A stretch of DNA of 64,000 nucleotides, taken from positions 62,001 through 126,000 of the forward strand of contig JAZHEJ010000040.1 of NCBI GenBank assembly GCA_036679665.1, written 5' to 3'. Of this stretch, positions 1 to 9,079 are shown piece by piece (position 1 is the stretch's first letter; each line of letters opens with the position of its first letter). Under the pieces are notes generated by a model, which did not search any database, had not been told where the DNA came from, and was given only the letters and a program-made list of their open reading frames with translations. The position numbers and the translations under genes are program-made. Source of the DNA: Tethybacter castelli. GTDB lineage: Bacteria > Pseudomonadota > Gammaproteobacteria > Tethybacterales > Tethybacteraceae.

Positions 1-491
1 GGCAAGTCTCTATACACACCACCGGGGCGATAGTATGCGGCGTGCATACGTGCTCCTGACACCGCTTCATAACAATCAAACAGATCTTCGCGTTCGCGAA
101 AAGCGTACAAAAATATCGACATCGCTCCCACATCAAGTCCGTGCGCGCCAATCCAAAGCAAGTGATTTAGGATTCGGGTTATTTCATCAAACATAACCCT
201 GATATAGCTAGCGCGAACAGGAATAGTGACATTCAGTAATTTCTCAATCGCTAACACGTAAGCATGTTCATTGCACATCATCGACACATAATCCAAACGA
301 TCCATATACGGTACCGATTGCAGATACATGCGCTGTTCAGCCAACTTTTCAGTGGCGCGGTGGAGCAGGCCGATATGTGGATCTGCATAACTGACCACCT
401 CGCCGTCCAGTTCCAGTACCAAACGTAGCACACCATGAGCCGCAGGGTGCTGCGGCCCGAAATTCATCGTGTAATTTCTGATCTCAGTCAT
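1..491 (-). CDS. nuoD: NADH-quinone oxidoreductase subunit D, N-terminal part (runs off window)
   Basis: Subunit of the peripheral arm of respiratory complex I; it helps form the quinone-binding site. The visible start reads MTEIRNYTMNFGPQHPAAHG, and the NFGPQHPAAHG motif is the hallmark of the 49 kDa/NuoD family. About 163 codons are present; the rest lies beyond base 1. The ATG at 489-491 overlaps the nuoC stop by 8 bases, so the two are translationally coupled. It is a separate gene from nuoC, unlike the nuoCD fusion of enterobacteria and pseudomonads. Confidence 0.96.
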   Translation of the reverse strand, partial: MTEIRNYTMNFGPQHPAAHGVLRLVLELDGEVVSYADPHIGLLHRATEKLAEQRMYLQSVPYMDRLDYVSMMCNEHAYVLAIEKLLNVTIPVRASYIRVMFDEITRILNHLLWIGAHGLDVGAMSIFLYAFREREDLFDCYEAVSGARMHAAYYRPGGVYRDL

Positions 492-1164
492 TATCTTTTT
501 GGTTGCCAAAATTTGCCCGTCGCGCAATTCTGGGAACCACTTCCCGCGGATTGATTGACACCGGTTGATAAACTACCCGGCCTTTTTCCGGGTCATAGCG
601 CATCTCCACTTTTCCATAGATTGGAAAATCCTTGCGGAATGGATGACCGATAAAACCATAGTCGGTCAAAATGCGTCGCAGATCCGGGTGCCCTTCAAAC
701 ACGATACCGAACAGGTCAAAAGCCTCACGTTCATACCAATTTGCCGCAGGCCAAATATCAACTACCGAAGGGCAGTTTTGCATATCATCTCCTTCTAGCA
801 TCACTTTAATTCGCAAGCGCTGGTTGTGGGCAAGCGACAGCAAATGGTAAACGACCACAAAACGACTCCGCAACCAACCGCCGCTTACGGCCGCATAGCG
901 ATCACTGCTCATCGCGTCCTTACTAAACAGTCCTTCATAACCTTCGCCATAGTCAGAATAATCAACACCGCATATATCAATGAGCTGTTCAAAAGCGAAA
1001 TCCGGCTCTTCGCGTAATGCAATCATCAAAGCGCGAAGCTCTGTCGGTAAACAAAGCACGCTATATTCTTCGCCGGATTCGCTCAACAATATATTTTCAA
1101 ACCGCGTTGTGAGTTTGGCTTTAAGACCTTCAAAATCAGACGCGGGTATTTTTACCGATTCCAT
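484..1164 (-). CDS. nuoC: NADH-quinone oxidoreductase subunit C
   Basis: The 30 kDa subunit of the complex I peripheral arm, 226 residues. The family signature lies at residues 145-181: EREAFDLFG, then HPDLRRIL, then GHPFRKDFP. The ATG at 1164 lies 3 bases before the stop of the upstream membrane-protein gene, so it is read in the same operon. A segment around residues 74-98 looks longer than I expect for the family. It overlaps nuoD by 8 bases. Confidence 0.96.
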   Translation of the reverse strand: MESVKIPASDFEGLKAKLTTRFENILLSESGEEYSVLCLPTELRALMIALREEPDFAFEQLIDICGVDYSDYGEGYEGLFSKDAMSSDRYAAVSGGWLRSRFVVVYHLLSLAHNQRLRIKVMLEGDDMQNCPSVVDIWPAANWYEREAFDLFGIVFEGHPDLRRILTDYGFIGHPFRKDFPIYGKVEMRYDPEKGRVVYQPVSINPREVVPRIARRANFGNQKDND

Positions 1165-1167
1165 TTT

Positions 1168-3489
1168 TCAGTTAAATTGTATTACCGGAGCAAGTATTTT
1201 TCCTTCTTGTTGTTCCTTTTGGACAAGATCATAGAGTTGGCGAATAACGACCGGCGCTGTTGATATGTCTGGAAAGATACTGTCATACAGCTTTAGCACA
1301 TCATCGTGTCTGGATAATCCTCGGTAATAACTAGTAATATTTTGCAAAGAAATTATATGGTTTGTGTATTCGAGTGCTTCCAATAACGTTGCTTCGTAAG
1401 CCTGACCCGGTGCGCCATCAGCCAAATTGGGATATCGACGCAATATTTGCGATTTAAGAAACAATAACGTTGTCCACGACTCGTTGTCAAAAATATACTT
1501 GTCTTGTTGCTCAAACAATGAATCTATCCATCTAAGCTCACTTCTCGCCGTTTCCCGCGTTATCCCGTTATCAATAGCTGCGATATTCCAAAGTAAGTAC
1601 AGATGCGTTAATGGGTTTGTCGCGTAAGCTTTTTCGATCACCGCAAGCCATTCAGGAGAAAGCTCATAGCCGCTTAGCGAAGCTTGGTAGATAGCGCTGA
1701 TAAGCGTTGCCACGACCCCTTGAGCTTGTTGTCTGGTCCAGCGATCAATATTGGATCCTTCGGTGATATTGTTTTCGACCCAAATCCGCAACGATTCAGA
1801 TAACACAATACGGTCAGAATTGTTATCGCGATTTACCCGCCGCCAGAAACCCAAAAAATCAGAACCTTGCTCCGGAGTTTTAAAAAAGTCTGTGCGATGG
1901 GTATGGTAAAAAATCGGGCGCGGCTCACTTTGGGAAACATATTCCTTCAACACTTGTTTTCTTGCGTCCTCGTGAAAAAACGGGTCAAACAATCGGTTAG
2001 TAAACACTAAACCTTGATCATTAAAGACTTCCAGATCTGGCCTGACCTTTTCAACCATATGTAAATACCCGACCGGCAAATCTAGATCATCAAAAGTAAA
2101 CAACGACGCATTAGGCTCGACCAGACTAAGCTTGAACATCGCGAGGTCTCTAGCCCACGTATAATCGCTTCGATTGTTCTGCTGCCAATGCAACGCGACG
2201 CTACCACATAAAACCGCGAGCATTATCGCGGCAACAGCGGTATATTGAAACTTGAATTTACCTAGCCAACGTTTGGCTCGATCGCCTATCCACGCCAGAC
2301 CGTAACCAAACATAATGGCGGTAATTCCATAACACAGCAAGTGATACACCCTAAAAGCTGAAAACCAGATAAATTCGGCCTGAAAATCAAGCAAGCCGAT
2401 CATCAGCGGACCGGTCATAAACCAAGCTATGCCCAGCGCGATCGCAAGACCGCAATGGGCAACGGAACGCAACATCGCCACCCACCCTAGGATGGCTATA
2501 ACAATACCTAACAAAGTTATCTGACGGCCAAGTTCACCTGCGAAAAAATTGATGAATTTAAGCTTTTCACTCAGCCCGACGCCGGACTGTTCATCAACTC
2601 CCACATAGCCACCGCGAGTCACATAAAAAAATAGCTCCGATATTGAATCGATAGGACCGTAAAACGTAATTAGCGAATCAGAAAATGACCTCAACACCAA
2701 CCATCCGTAAGGCAAAAGCCCTGCTGCTAAACACAAAAATCCCAATGGTAGACGCCTCAGCAAGTTGCGCCATTGACTGATTACCAGTAAAAGAAGCCCC
2801 AGACTGCCTAATCCTATCAACGGCCAATGATTGGATAACCCTAAACCGTACGTAAAGGCGATTAGCGCGTACAACATACGATGTTTGGCGATACTCTGAC
2901 CCGTGCCGTACGCTCCGTAACGCAGGCACATAGCCATGATAATAAAGTAAACCGCGGCGTTTAGGGTATATACTTCCGCGATAATCGCCTGCGACCAAAA
3001 TGCTTCTGATGCCGCGTAGGCCATGCCGGCTGCAACCGCACAAATTCGCTGACGTACCAATTGCGCAACTATTAGGTAAATTGCGACACAAGCGATTGCC
3101 CCGACAAATCCGGAAAACATGTGTCCTTTGTACGCCGGGGGTAAAAAGTCAGGCAATAGATGAAAGAACGGAGTACCAAGCAACGTATATAAAGGGTATC
3201 CGGGCGGATGACCCACTCCAAATGAATACAAGTTCATAAGAAACAGACCGTCATCTTCTAAAGCCACCTCTCGTGGCGCTGTGATACCGAACAGCATCAA
3301 CGCAAATGCAAACACTGCGAACATCGGGGCGAGTTCTGCTCGCAAACTAAGCGAATTTAGATGCAATGGATTTAAAAACGCATCGCGTATTATGCTAAAT
3401 GTGGGCCACCTCGACTGACCGACCAGCCTAAAGTCCAAGTTGGATTCAGTAGAGTTGTCCCGCTGGATTGGAACGGATTTATTGACCAT
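1168..3489 (-). CDS. DUF2723-type multi-pass membrane protein (GT-C glycosyltransferase-like), inserted in the nuo operon
   Basis: About 773 residues. The N-terminal half to two thirds is hydrophobic, with roughly ten to eleven predicted membrane segments. An acidic pair follows the first segment, then the motif GHPPGYPLYTLLG, typical of DUF2723 proteins, which resemble protein O-mannosyltransferases of the GT-C fold. The C-terminal third is soluble, with VEKVRPDLEVFND and FYHTHR stretches as in that family. The open frame extends upstream to 3630, but that would overlap nuoB by 107 bases; the ATG at 3487-3489 lies 34 bases after the nuoB stop and is preferred. It ends 3 bases before nuoC, so it is co-transcribed with complex I genes. 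The substrate is unknown and a complex I role is unproven. Confidence 0.8.
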   Translation of the reverse strand: MVNKSVPIQRDNSTESNLDFRLVGQSRWPTFSIIRDAFLNPLHLNSLSLRAELAPMFAVFAFALMLFGITAPREVALEDDGLFLMNLYSFGVGHPPGYPLYTLLGTPFFHLLPDFLPPAYKGHMFSGFVGAIACVAIYLIVAQLVRQRICAVAAGMAYAASEAFWSQAIIAEVYTLNAAVYFIIMAMCLRYGAYGTGQSIAKHRMLYALIAFTYGLGLSNHWPLIGLGSLGLLLLVISQWRNLLRRLPLGFLCLAAGLLPYGWLVLRSFSDSLITFYGPIDSISELFFYVTRGGYVGVDEQSGVGLSEKLKFINFFAGELGRQITLLGIVIAILGWVAMLRSVAHCGLAIALGIAWFMTGPLMIGLLDFQAEFIWFSAFRVYHLLCYGITAIMFGYGLAWIGDRAKRWLGKFKFQYTAVAAIMLAVLCGSVALHWQQNNRSDYTWARDLAMFKLSLVEPNASLFTFDDLDLPVGYLHMVEKVRPDLEVFNDQGLVFTNRLFDPFFHEDARKQVLKEYVSQSEPRPIFYHTHRTDFFKTPEQGSDFLGFWRRVNRDNNSDRIVLSESLRIWVENNITEGSNIDRWTRQQAQGVVATLISAIYQASLSGYELSPEWLAVIEKAYATNPLTHLYLLWNIAAIDNGITRETARSELRWIDSLFEQQDKYIFDNESWTTLLFLKSQILRRYPNLADGAPGQAYEATLLEALEYTNHIISLQNITSYYRGLSRHDDVLKLYDSIFPDISTAPVVIRQLYDLVQKEQQEGKILAPVIQFN

Positions 3490-3523
3490 TAAAAAACCTG
3501 CGTGCCCGATCAGGCAAGAACGG

Positions 3524-4042
3524 TTAGGGACGGGTGATGGTGCTTTCGCGCCTGATTTTGTTCTGCAATTGAATAATGCCGTAAAGCAAGGCCTCCGCAG
3601 TCGGCGGACAGCCCGGTACATATATATCAACCGGCACGATACGATCGCAACCGCGAACTACCGAGTATGAATAGTGATAATAACCGCCTCCGTTAGCGCA
3701 CGAACCCATGGAAATAACCCAGCGCGGTTCGCTCATCTGGTCGTACACCCTACGCAAGGCAGGCGCCATCTTGTTGCACAACGTGCCGGCAACAATCATC
3801 ACGTCGGACTGCCGCGGGCTGGGACGAAAAATCACGCCAAAACGGTCAAGATCGTATCGCGACGCACCGGCATGCATCATTTCTATCGCACAACACGCTA
3901 ATCCAAACGACATCGGCCACATCGAACCGGTACGTACCCAATTAACAAGCTTGTCGACAGACGAAGTGACAAACCCTTTGTTCTGGAGCTGAGGTAAATC
4001 AACCGGCGGGGGCGGATGATCCGGATGTAGCGCTACTCCCAC
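3524..4042 (-). CDS. nuoB: NADH-quinone oxidoreductase subunit B
   Basis: Carries the terminal iron-sulfur cluster N2 that reduces quinone in complex I. The 172-residue protein has all four expected cysteines: Cys50 and Cys51 in GLACCAIEMM, Cys115 in MGSCANGGG and Cys145 in VPGCPPTAE. The start is GTG at 4042, inside the last codons of nuoA (10-base overlap); no ATG is available before the conserved region. The next gene downstream is not nuoC but a DUF2723 membrane protein. Confidence 0.97.
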   Translation of the reverse strand: MGVALHPDHPPPPVDLPQLQNKGFVTSSVDKLVNWVRTGSMWPMSFGLACCAIEMMHAGASRYDLDRFGVIFRPSPRQSDVMIVAGTLCNKMAPALRRVYDQMSEPRWVISMGSCANGGGYYHYSYSVVRGCDRIVPVDIYVPGCPPTAEALLYGIIQLQNKIRRESTITRP

Positions 4043-4389
4043 TGCAATGCCCCTTTAAGCCATTCGTAGATAAATCCGACTACAAGCACAAACAAAAAAA
4101 ACATCATTGACCAAAAACCAACTGTGCCAATTTCACCCAGCGCGACCGCCCACGGAAACAAAAACACGATTTCCAGATCGAACAATATAAACAAAATCGC
4201 GACCAGATAATAACGGACATCAAACTTCATGCGAGCGTCTTCGAACGCTTCAAAGCCACATTCGTAAGGAGCCACTTTTGCCGGGTTTGGCCTATGAGGT
4301 CCGAGCAATCTCCCTGCCGTTATCGGTACAATACCCACCATTACCGCCACTCCGGCAAAAATCATGATCGGCAAATATTCCGCTAACAT
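4033..4389 (-). CDS. nuoA: NADH-quinone oxidoreductase subunit A
   Basis: Small membrane subunit of complex I, 118 residues with three hydrophobic segments. The loop between the first and second holds the conserved KVAPYECGFEAFEDARMKFD region, whose Cys and acidic residues sit near the quinone channel. It is the first nuo gene, 92 bases after a tRNA-Leu gene read in the same direction. Its stop codon lies inside the start region of nuoB. Confidence 0.96.
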   Translation of the reverse strand: MLAEYLPIMIFAGVAVMVGIVPITAGRLLGPHRPNPAKVAPYECGFEAFEDARMKFDVRYYLVAILFILFDLEIVFLFPWAVALGEIGTVGFWSMMFFLFVLVVGFIYEWLKGALQWE

Positions 4390-4480
4390 TGATTACATCT
4401 ACAGTTGTACACAATTAAATAAAACAGCTTTAAAAATGCTCGTCTTAACTACGCTAAGGAAATTATATCTTGCGTGTTGA

Positions 4481-4567
4481 TGGTGCCGATGGCCAGACTC
4501 GAACTGGCACGAGGAAATCCTCACTGCCCCCTCAAGACAGCGTGTCTACCAATTCCACCACATCGGC
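4481..4567 (-). tRNA. tRNA-Leu (anticodon GAG)
   Basis: The minus strand folds as a class II (long variable arm) tRNA: acceptor arms GCCGATG and CATCGGC, D-arm GGTGGAATTGGTAGACACG, anticodon loop TTGAGGG read as GAG, T-loop GTTCGAGTC, and an encoded CCA at 4481-4483. It sits 7 bases after the secG stop and upstream of nuoA, the position known from the conserved secG-tRNA-Leu-nuo arrangement. Confidence 0.95.
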
Positions 4568-4574
4568 GCGGTAT

Positions 4575-4943
4575 TTACTGGTTCTCATCAACAGGGACAA
4601 CCGATACTTCTGATACCGGCACTTCCAACTCCTCACTAGTGAGTGATTCGACCGTACCCAATTCGGCTTCAGGTACCGGGCTAGTCAGGGTTTCCAATAA
4701 CGGACTCGTCGCCGGTTGCTTGCCAATCACGCCCAAAGCCAAAGCCGTGGAAAAAAATACCAGCGCCAACACCGAGGTTGCCCTGCTAAGTATATTAGCA
4801 GAACCGGTAATACCAATTAGCGATCCTTGGGCGCCTCTACCAAACGAAGAACCCATGTCCGCCCCCTGCCCGTGTTGGAGTAGTATCACCACGACCATTA
4901 CGAATGCGGAAATAATATTGATAACCAATAACAATGTATACAT
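4575..4943 (-). CDS. secG: Protein translocase subunit SecG
   Basis: Small subunit of the SecYEG inner-membrane channel. About 122 residues with two hydrophobic segments (near residues 1-22 and 49-68) joined by the conserved HGQGADMGSSFGRGAQGS loop. The C-terminal tail is acidic and rich in Ser, Pro and Val. The frame could start with TTG at 4949, but ATG at 4943 gives MYTLLLVINI, the usual SecG start. It follows tpiA by 12 bases and precedes tRNA-Leu by 7. Confidence 0.93.
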   Translation of the reverse strand: MYTLLLVINIISAFVMVVVILLQHGQGADMGSSFGRGAQGSLIGITGSANILSRATSVLALVFFSTALALGVIGKQPATSPLLETLTSPVPEAELGTVESLTSEELEVPVSEVSVVPVDENQ

Positions 4944-4955
4944 AGCCAAATAAGA

Positions 4956-5708
4956 TTAATTACCGACAAGCGTTACCTGCTGACAGATGCTGCTGAACGA
5001 GTCAGCTTGCAAACTTGCACCGCCGACAAGCAGGCCATTAATGTCCGGCTTGTTCATGAAACTAGCGGTGTTCGCCGCTTCTACGCTACCGCCATAGATA
5101 ACCGCAATTTTATCACTGCCATACAGCTGAGCATACTTGGCGCGAACGAACGCACACGCCTGTTGGGCGTCAGTATCGCTCGCGGCAACCCCGGTGCCAA
5201 TCGCCCAAACCGGCTCATAAGCAATAACCAATTGCTTTGCCTTTTCATGAGCGCCAACCGAGACACATTCTTCCAATTGCGCGCTCAATATTTCTTCAAG
5301 CTGGCCAGCTTGGCGCTGCTCAGCGGTTTCTCCGACACACAAAATAGGGCGCAAGCCCGCCTGCAACGCACGTTCTAGCTTAGTGGCAATCAAAGTGTTG
5401 CTTTCGCCTTGGGTGCGCCGTTCTGAATGGCCTAGCAAAGTCCAAGACGCTCCGCAATCGCTAATAAGTTCAGCAGTGGTCTCGCCAGTATGCTTACCCG
5501 GTCCGACCGCAGCGATATCCTGCGATCCCACCATAGCTTTTTTCTCAAGCAGGCTGACGGCCTGCGCGATCAAAGGATACGGCAAGCACATCACCACATC
5601 TAGCTGCGGGTATGGTTCGAAACCTGTCGCCCACCGACGCAGATCTTCCTGACTGCCGTAGGCCTTCCAGTTGCCGACACAAAATTTAGTTGTTTGGTTA
5701 TCTGTCAT
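4956..5708 (-). CDS. tpiA: Triosephosphate isomerase
   Basis: Interconverts dihydroxyacetone phosphate and glyceraldehyde 3-phosphate in glycolysis. The catalytic residues are visible: Lys15 in GNWKAYGS, His94 in LLGHSERR and Glu165 in YEPVWAIGTG. The C-terminal phosphate loops YGGSV and LVGGASL are also present. The ATG at 5706-5708 (MTDNQTTKFCVGNWK) matches the family start, gives 250 residues, and overlaps the end of the upstream helicase gene by 11 bases. The reading frame extends further upstream, but only over the helicase. Confidence 0.97.
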   Translation of the reverse strand: MTDNQTTKFCVGNWKAYGSQEDLRRWATGFEPYPQLDVVMCLPYPLIAQAVSLLEKKAMVGSQDIAAVGPGKHTGETTAELISDCGASWTLLGHSERRTQGESNTLIATKLERALQAGLRPILCVGETAEQRQAGQLEEILSAQLEECVSVGAHEKAKQLVIAYEPVWAIGTGVAASDTDAQQACAFVRAKYAQLYGSDKIAVIYGGSVEAANTASFMNKPDINGLLVGGASLQADSFSSICQQVTLVGN

Positions 5709-7644
5709 GTTGAAAAAAATCCAAAGCGGTTTGTAATTGTTTAGTTTCACACATTGGTGGTAGACTGCGCTTGATTATCTCACCATAACCGTAATTATTG
5801 ATACGCGGATCGCAAAGCACCAGCACTCCTTGGTCGCTTTCGCTACGAATCAGCCTGCCGGCAGCTTGTTTAAGCAATAACGCTGCTTGCGCCACTTGCA
5901 CATCGACGAACGCCCGCTCTGGATCCGGATACTGTTCCAGAGCCGACTCCAACAGTGGATCGTTAGGAGGTGTGAAAGGAATTTTATCAATGACCACCAG
6001 CTGTAGCGCCTTGCCGCTGATATCAACGCCTTGCCAAAAAGTTCGGGTACCCACCAAGACGCGCGGCCCTTTTGACGCCCGTAGCTGGGCAAGCAGTTTA
6101 GCAGGTGAATTTTTGCCCTGCACCAATATGCCACCTTCATCGACCAGCATATCAGCTAACAAATCCGCTCCAAATTTCATGTTACGCCAGGTGGAAAATA
6201 ACACGAAACTGCCACCTGAATTCGCCCTTACCAACTGAGCCGCTTGCTCAGCCACCGCTTGCACAAAATCTTTTTCCCGCGTGCGCGGATCAGGCATGTT
6301 CTGAGGCAAATATAGCACTGCTTGCTTGGCGTAGTCAAATGAACTTTCCCAGATAGAACGGCTGGCATCTTGTAATCCTAGACGATTAACATAGTGCTCA
6401 AGTGATCCATCAACAGAAAGCGTAGCTGACACCATCACCGTAGTCATTTTGTCGACAAAGTGCTGCCGAAACAACTCTGAGTAATTAATCGGTGAGCTAA
6501 ACAATGTTGTCCCGCCGCGATCGCTTTCCAGCCAATCAACCTTGGTCGGCGTCGGGTTTTGCCAAGTTTTGAGCAGGCTACCTGCATCGACAAACTGTGT
6601 CCGCAACTCGGCAAATTCACTACCCAAGTCAACTTCTTGTTCATTTTCACTGCCAAGTTGTTCCAACGACTTCGTTGCCTGATCTAGCACCCGGATGATT
6701 TTCTTGTCGCCAAGTAGATGTTGCGACCTTGTCGGCTGGCCGGGAAATTTTTGGAAGCGTTCCACAAGTTCATCACAACAGTCTTTTGCTTTGCGCAATA
6801 AGGCCGTAAATGTCTGTTCATTCGGTAATTTACTTTGCACAAGAGTATCAGCTTCAAGTAGAAGCGCCTGCAGTTTGCCAAGCATCAGTTGCTTGGCAAA
6901 AATTCTCGGCAACACATCCAGCAAATGATGTGCTTCATCAAAAATCAGCGTGTCAAATCCCGCCAAAAAATCTTCTAAATCTTTGCCATGCGCGCAAAGG
7001 GTACCTAACAAGGCGTGATTGACAATTACGATCTGAGCGCCACGCGCACGTTTCCATGCCTTGAATACGAAACACTCATTGAAATACTCACATTTGCTAC
7101 CAGAGCAATTATCAATGGTTGATGTCACCCAAGGCAAAATCGGTGAGCGAACGCGTAGCTTTGACATTCCGGTCAAATCGCCACTGCTTGTACGTTCAGC
7201 GTAAGCCGCCACCATCGCTATTTCTTTGGTTTCCTGCGTAGATACCTTGAACAGCTTTCGTTGCTGCTCATCCTGTTTGATCGCTTCTAAGCGTTTAAGA
7301 CATACGTAGTTTCCCCGCCCTTTTAGCAGCCTCACCTCAGCTTGAATCCCAAGCGCTTTAACAATTTGAGGCACATCCTTCTGGTATAGCTGATCCTGGA
7401 GGCTTTTGGTGCTGGTGGAAATAATAGTTTTACGGCCTGCCAACAGTAGCGGAGCCAAGTAGGCAAAAGTCTTACCGGTACCAGTACCGGCTTCAAGTAC
7501 CGCCGGTGTGCCGCTTTGCAATGCCTCAGCAATCGCCTGCGCAAAATTAACCTGCAATTCCCGGTGATGAAAACCAGGCATGGCATGCGCCAGCGGCCCG
7601 TCAACGGCAAACGCCAAGGCAATCTCAGCTACGGTACTAACCAT
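5698..7644 (-). CDS. yoaA: DinG/YoaA-family ATP-dependent DNA helicase with iron-sulfur domain
   Basis: Superfamily 2, XPD-like 5'-3' DNA helicase, about 648 residues. Walker A (EAGTGTGKT) lies near residue 55. Four candidate Fe-S cysteines follow: one in GRGNYVCLKR and three in CSGSKCEYFNEC. The DEAH box appears as DEAHHLLD, and the C-terminal motifs VSATL, FSTW and QAAGRLIRS are present. Length and motif layout fit E. coli YoaA better than the longer DinG, so the symbol is by family resemblance. The frame begins with TTG at 7647; ATG at 7644 is preferred. It is translationally coupled to tpiA. Confidence 0.88.
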   Translation of the reverse strand: MVSTVAEIALAFAVDGPLAHAMPGFHHRELQVNFAQAIAEALQSGTPAVLEAGTGTGKTFAYLAPLLLAGRKTIISTSTKSLQDQLYQKDVPQIVKALGIQAEVRLLKGRGNYVCLKRLEAIKQDEQQRKLFKVSTQETKEIAMVAAYAERTSSGDLTGMSKLRVRSPILPWVTSTIDNCSGSKCEYFNECFVFKAWKRARGAQIVIVNHALLGTLCAHGKDLEDFLAGFDTLIFDEAHHLLDVLPRIFAKQLMLGKLQALLLEADTLVQSKLPNEQTFTALLRKAKDCCDELVERFQKFPGQPTRSQHLLGDKKIIRVLDQATKSLEQLGSENEQEVDLGSEFAELRTQFVDAGSLLKTWQNPTPTKVDWLESDRGGTTLFSSPINYSELFRQHFVDKMTTVMVSATLSVDGSLEHYVNRLGLQDASRSIWESSFDYAKQAVLYLPQNMPDPRTREKDFVQAVAEQAAQLVRANSGGSFVLFSTWRNMKFGADLLADMLVDEGGILVQGKNSPAKLLAQLRASKGPRVLVGTRTFWQGVDISGKALQLVVIDKIPFTPPNDPLLESALEQYPDPERAFVDVQVAQAALLLKQAAGRLIRSESDQGVLVLCDPRINNYGYGEIIKRSLPPMCETKQLQTALDFFQHDR

Positions 7645-7689
7645 CAAAAATGAACATTACCGTAAAATTAGCTTAGCGTAACGGGAACA

Positions 7690-7989
7690 ATGATTGTCGC
7701 AGAAGAAATAGCCCGCAAAAAATATCGCATTATCGGCAAAGTCCAAGGAGTAGGATTGCGCGTTTGGATTCAAGCTGAAGCGCAAAAGCGCAACCTGCAC
7801 GGCTGGGTTCGCAACGAAGCGGACGGATCAGTTGCCGCATTGCTGATTGGCTCAACCAATACGCTTGAAAAAGCAAAATTATGGTTGCGTGAAGGTACGC
7901 TGGCTTCAGACGTTTTCGATACATGCGAACTGGTCCTTGAGCCAAATGATCTAAATTGGGACGCTTCATCTGGATTTCATATCCTCTAG
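7690..7989 (+). CDS. Acylphosphatase
   Basis: Small enzyme hydrolysing acyl phosphates such as carbamoyl or acetyl phosphate. The 99 residues hold the family pattern KVQGVGLRVW with catalytic Arg24, and HGWVRNEADGSV with catalytic Asn42. The usual Phe before the Arg is Leu here. It is divergent from the helicase gene (45-base gap) and convergent with hemE, overlapping it by 4 bases at the stop codons. The C-terminal half is less typical. Confidence 0.88.
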   Translation: MIVAEEIARKKYRIIGKVQGVGLRVWIQAEAQKRNLHGWVRNEADGSVAALLIGSTNTLEKAKLWLREGTLASDVFDTCELVLEPNDLNWDASSGFHIL

Positions 7990-9056
7990 CATGTAGCGAT
8001 CTGGTATCGCTCACTACTTGCCAAATTCACCTCATCAATCAGCATCTCAAGATGTTCTGGCCGGGTCCTTCGATCAATGCCGGCGCCTAGATTAAATATA
8101 TGCCCCGTGTTACTTGAGTACTGCCCTACGACGCTACGCGCCTGAGCTCGGATAGTCTTCTCATCGGTAAGTAACACCGCAGGATCAAGGTTGCCCTGTA
8201 CCGCGGTTTTCCCTGCTAACTTGCTACTTTGTTGGCCAAGATCGCTAAGCCAGTCTATTCCTAGCGCCGCGACTCCAAGTTCACTAGCTTGCTCGTTTAA
8301 ATATCCTGCCCCGCGCATAAACAAAATGACCGGCAAAGTATTTTTTGCATCGCGCAGGCCCTTGATGATTTTACGTAGCGGAGATAGCAAACACCTGTTC
8401 GTTCGTTGATACGGAACCAAGCCGGCCCAAGATTCGAATATCATCAACACATCGGCTCCGGCATCAGCCTGAGCAAGCAGAAGTTTAACCGCGGCATCGG
8501 CATTCTTTTGGAGAATCGCATCAACCAAATCTGGTCGCGCGTACATCATTTGACGGGCTTCTAAAAACTCGCCGCTACCACCGGCAATCATATAGCATGC
8601 TAATGTGAATGGCCCTCCAACAAAACCGATCAGCGGCACTTTTCGATCAAGACTTTTGCGACATTTTGACACTGCCTCGCTTACGTAGTCAACTTTGGTT
8701 AATTCAAGTTCTCCTAGACCATTTACATCTTGTTCAGTACGCAACGGCTTGCCTAAACGCGGACCTTCGCCTTCTACAAAAGCAAGCTGTAATCCCAAAG
8801 CATCGGGAATAACAAGAATATCAGAAAACACGATCGCGGCGTCAAGCTTATAGCGTTCTAAAGGCTGCAAAGTTACTTCACAGGCTAACTCAGGGTTACG
8901 ACACAGCTTTAAAAAAGAGCCTGCCTCGGAACGGATTTTTCGGTATTCAGGTAAGTATCGGCCTGCCTGGCGCATTACCCACAGCGGGACACGAGGCGTT
9001 TGCTGCAAGGCTAATGCCTTGAGCAGTAAATCATTGACTAAACGGTCGCGAGTCAT
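7986..9056 (-). CDS. hemE: Uroporphyrinogen decarboxylase
   Basis: Converts uroporphyrinogen III to coproporphyrinogen III in haem synthesis. The 356 residues begin with the family's main signature at residues 24-39 (PLWVMRQAGRYLPEYR), followed by FSDILVIPDALG with its catalytic Asp, IGFVGGPFTLACYMIAGG and FNLGAGIDRRTRPEHL near the end. The usual HGI stretch there reads GAGI. The ATG at 9056 faces fabI across a 23-base divergent gap. Confidence 0.96.
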   Translation of the reverse strand: MTRDRLVNDLLLKALALQQTPRVPLWVMRQAGRYLPEYRKIRSEAGSFLKLCRNPELACEVTLQPLERYKLDAAIVFSDILVIPDALGLQLAFVEGEGPRLGKPLRTEQDVNGLGELELTKVDYVSEAVSKCRKSLDRKVPLIGFVGGPFTLACYMIAGGSGEFLEARQMMYARPDLVDAILQKNADAAVKLLLAQADAGADVLMIFESWAGLVPYQRTNRCLLSPLRKIIKGLRDAKNTLPVILFMRGAGYLNEQASELGVAALGIDWLSDLGQQSSKLAGKTAVQGNLDPAVLLTDEKTIRAQARSVVGQYSSNTGHIFNLGAGIDRRTRPEHLEMLIDEVNLASSERYQIATC

Positions 9057-9079
9057 ACAAAACAGTAAAATTACAAGTT

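Noticed and set aside
4474..4953. Plus-strand open frame of 159 codons.
   Set aside because: It is antisense to secG and the tRNA-Leu gene; both have clear identities and the frame has no features of its own.
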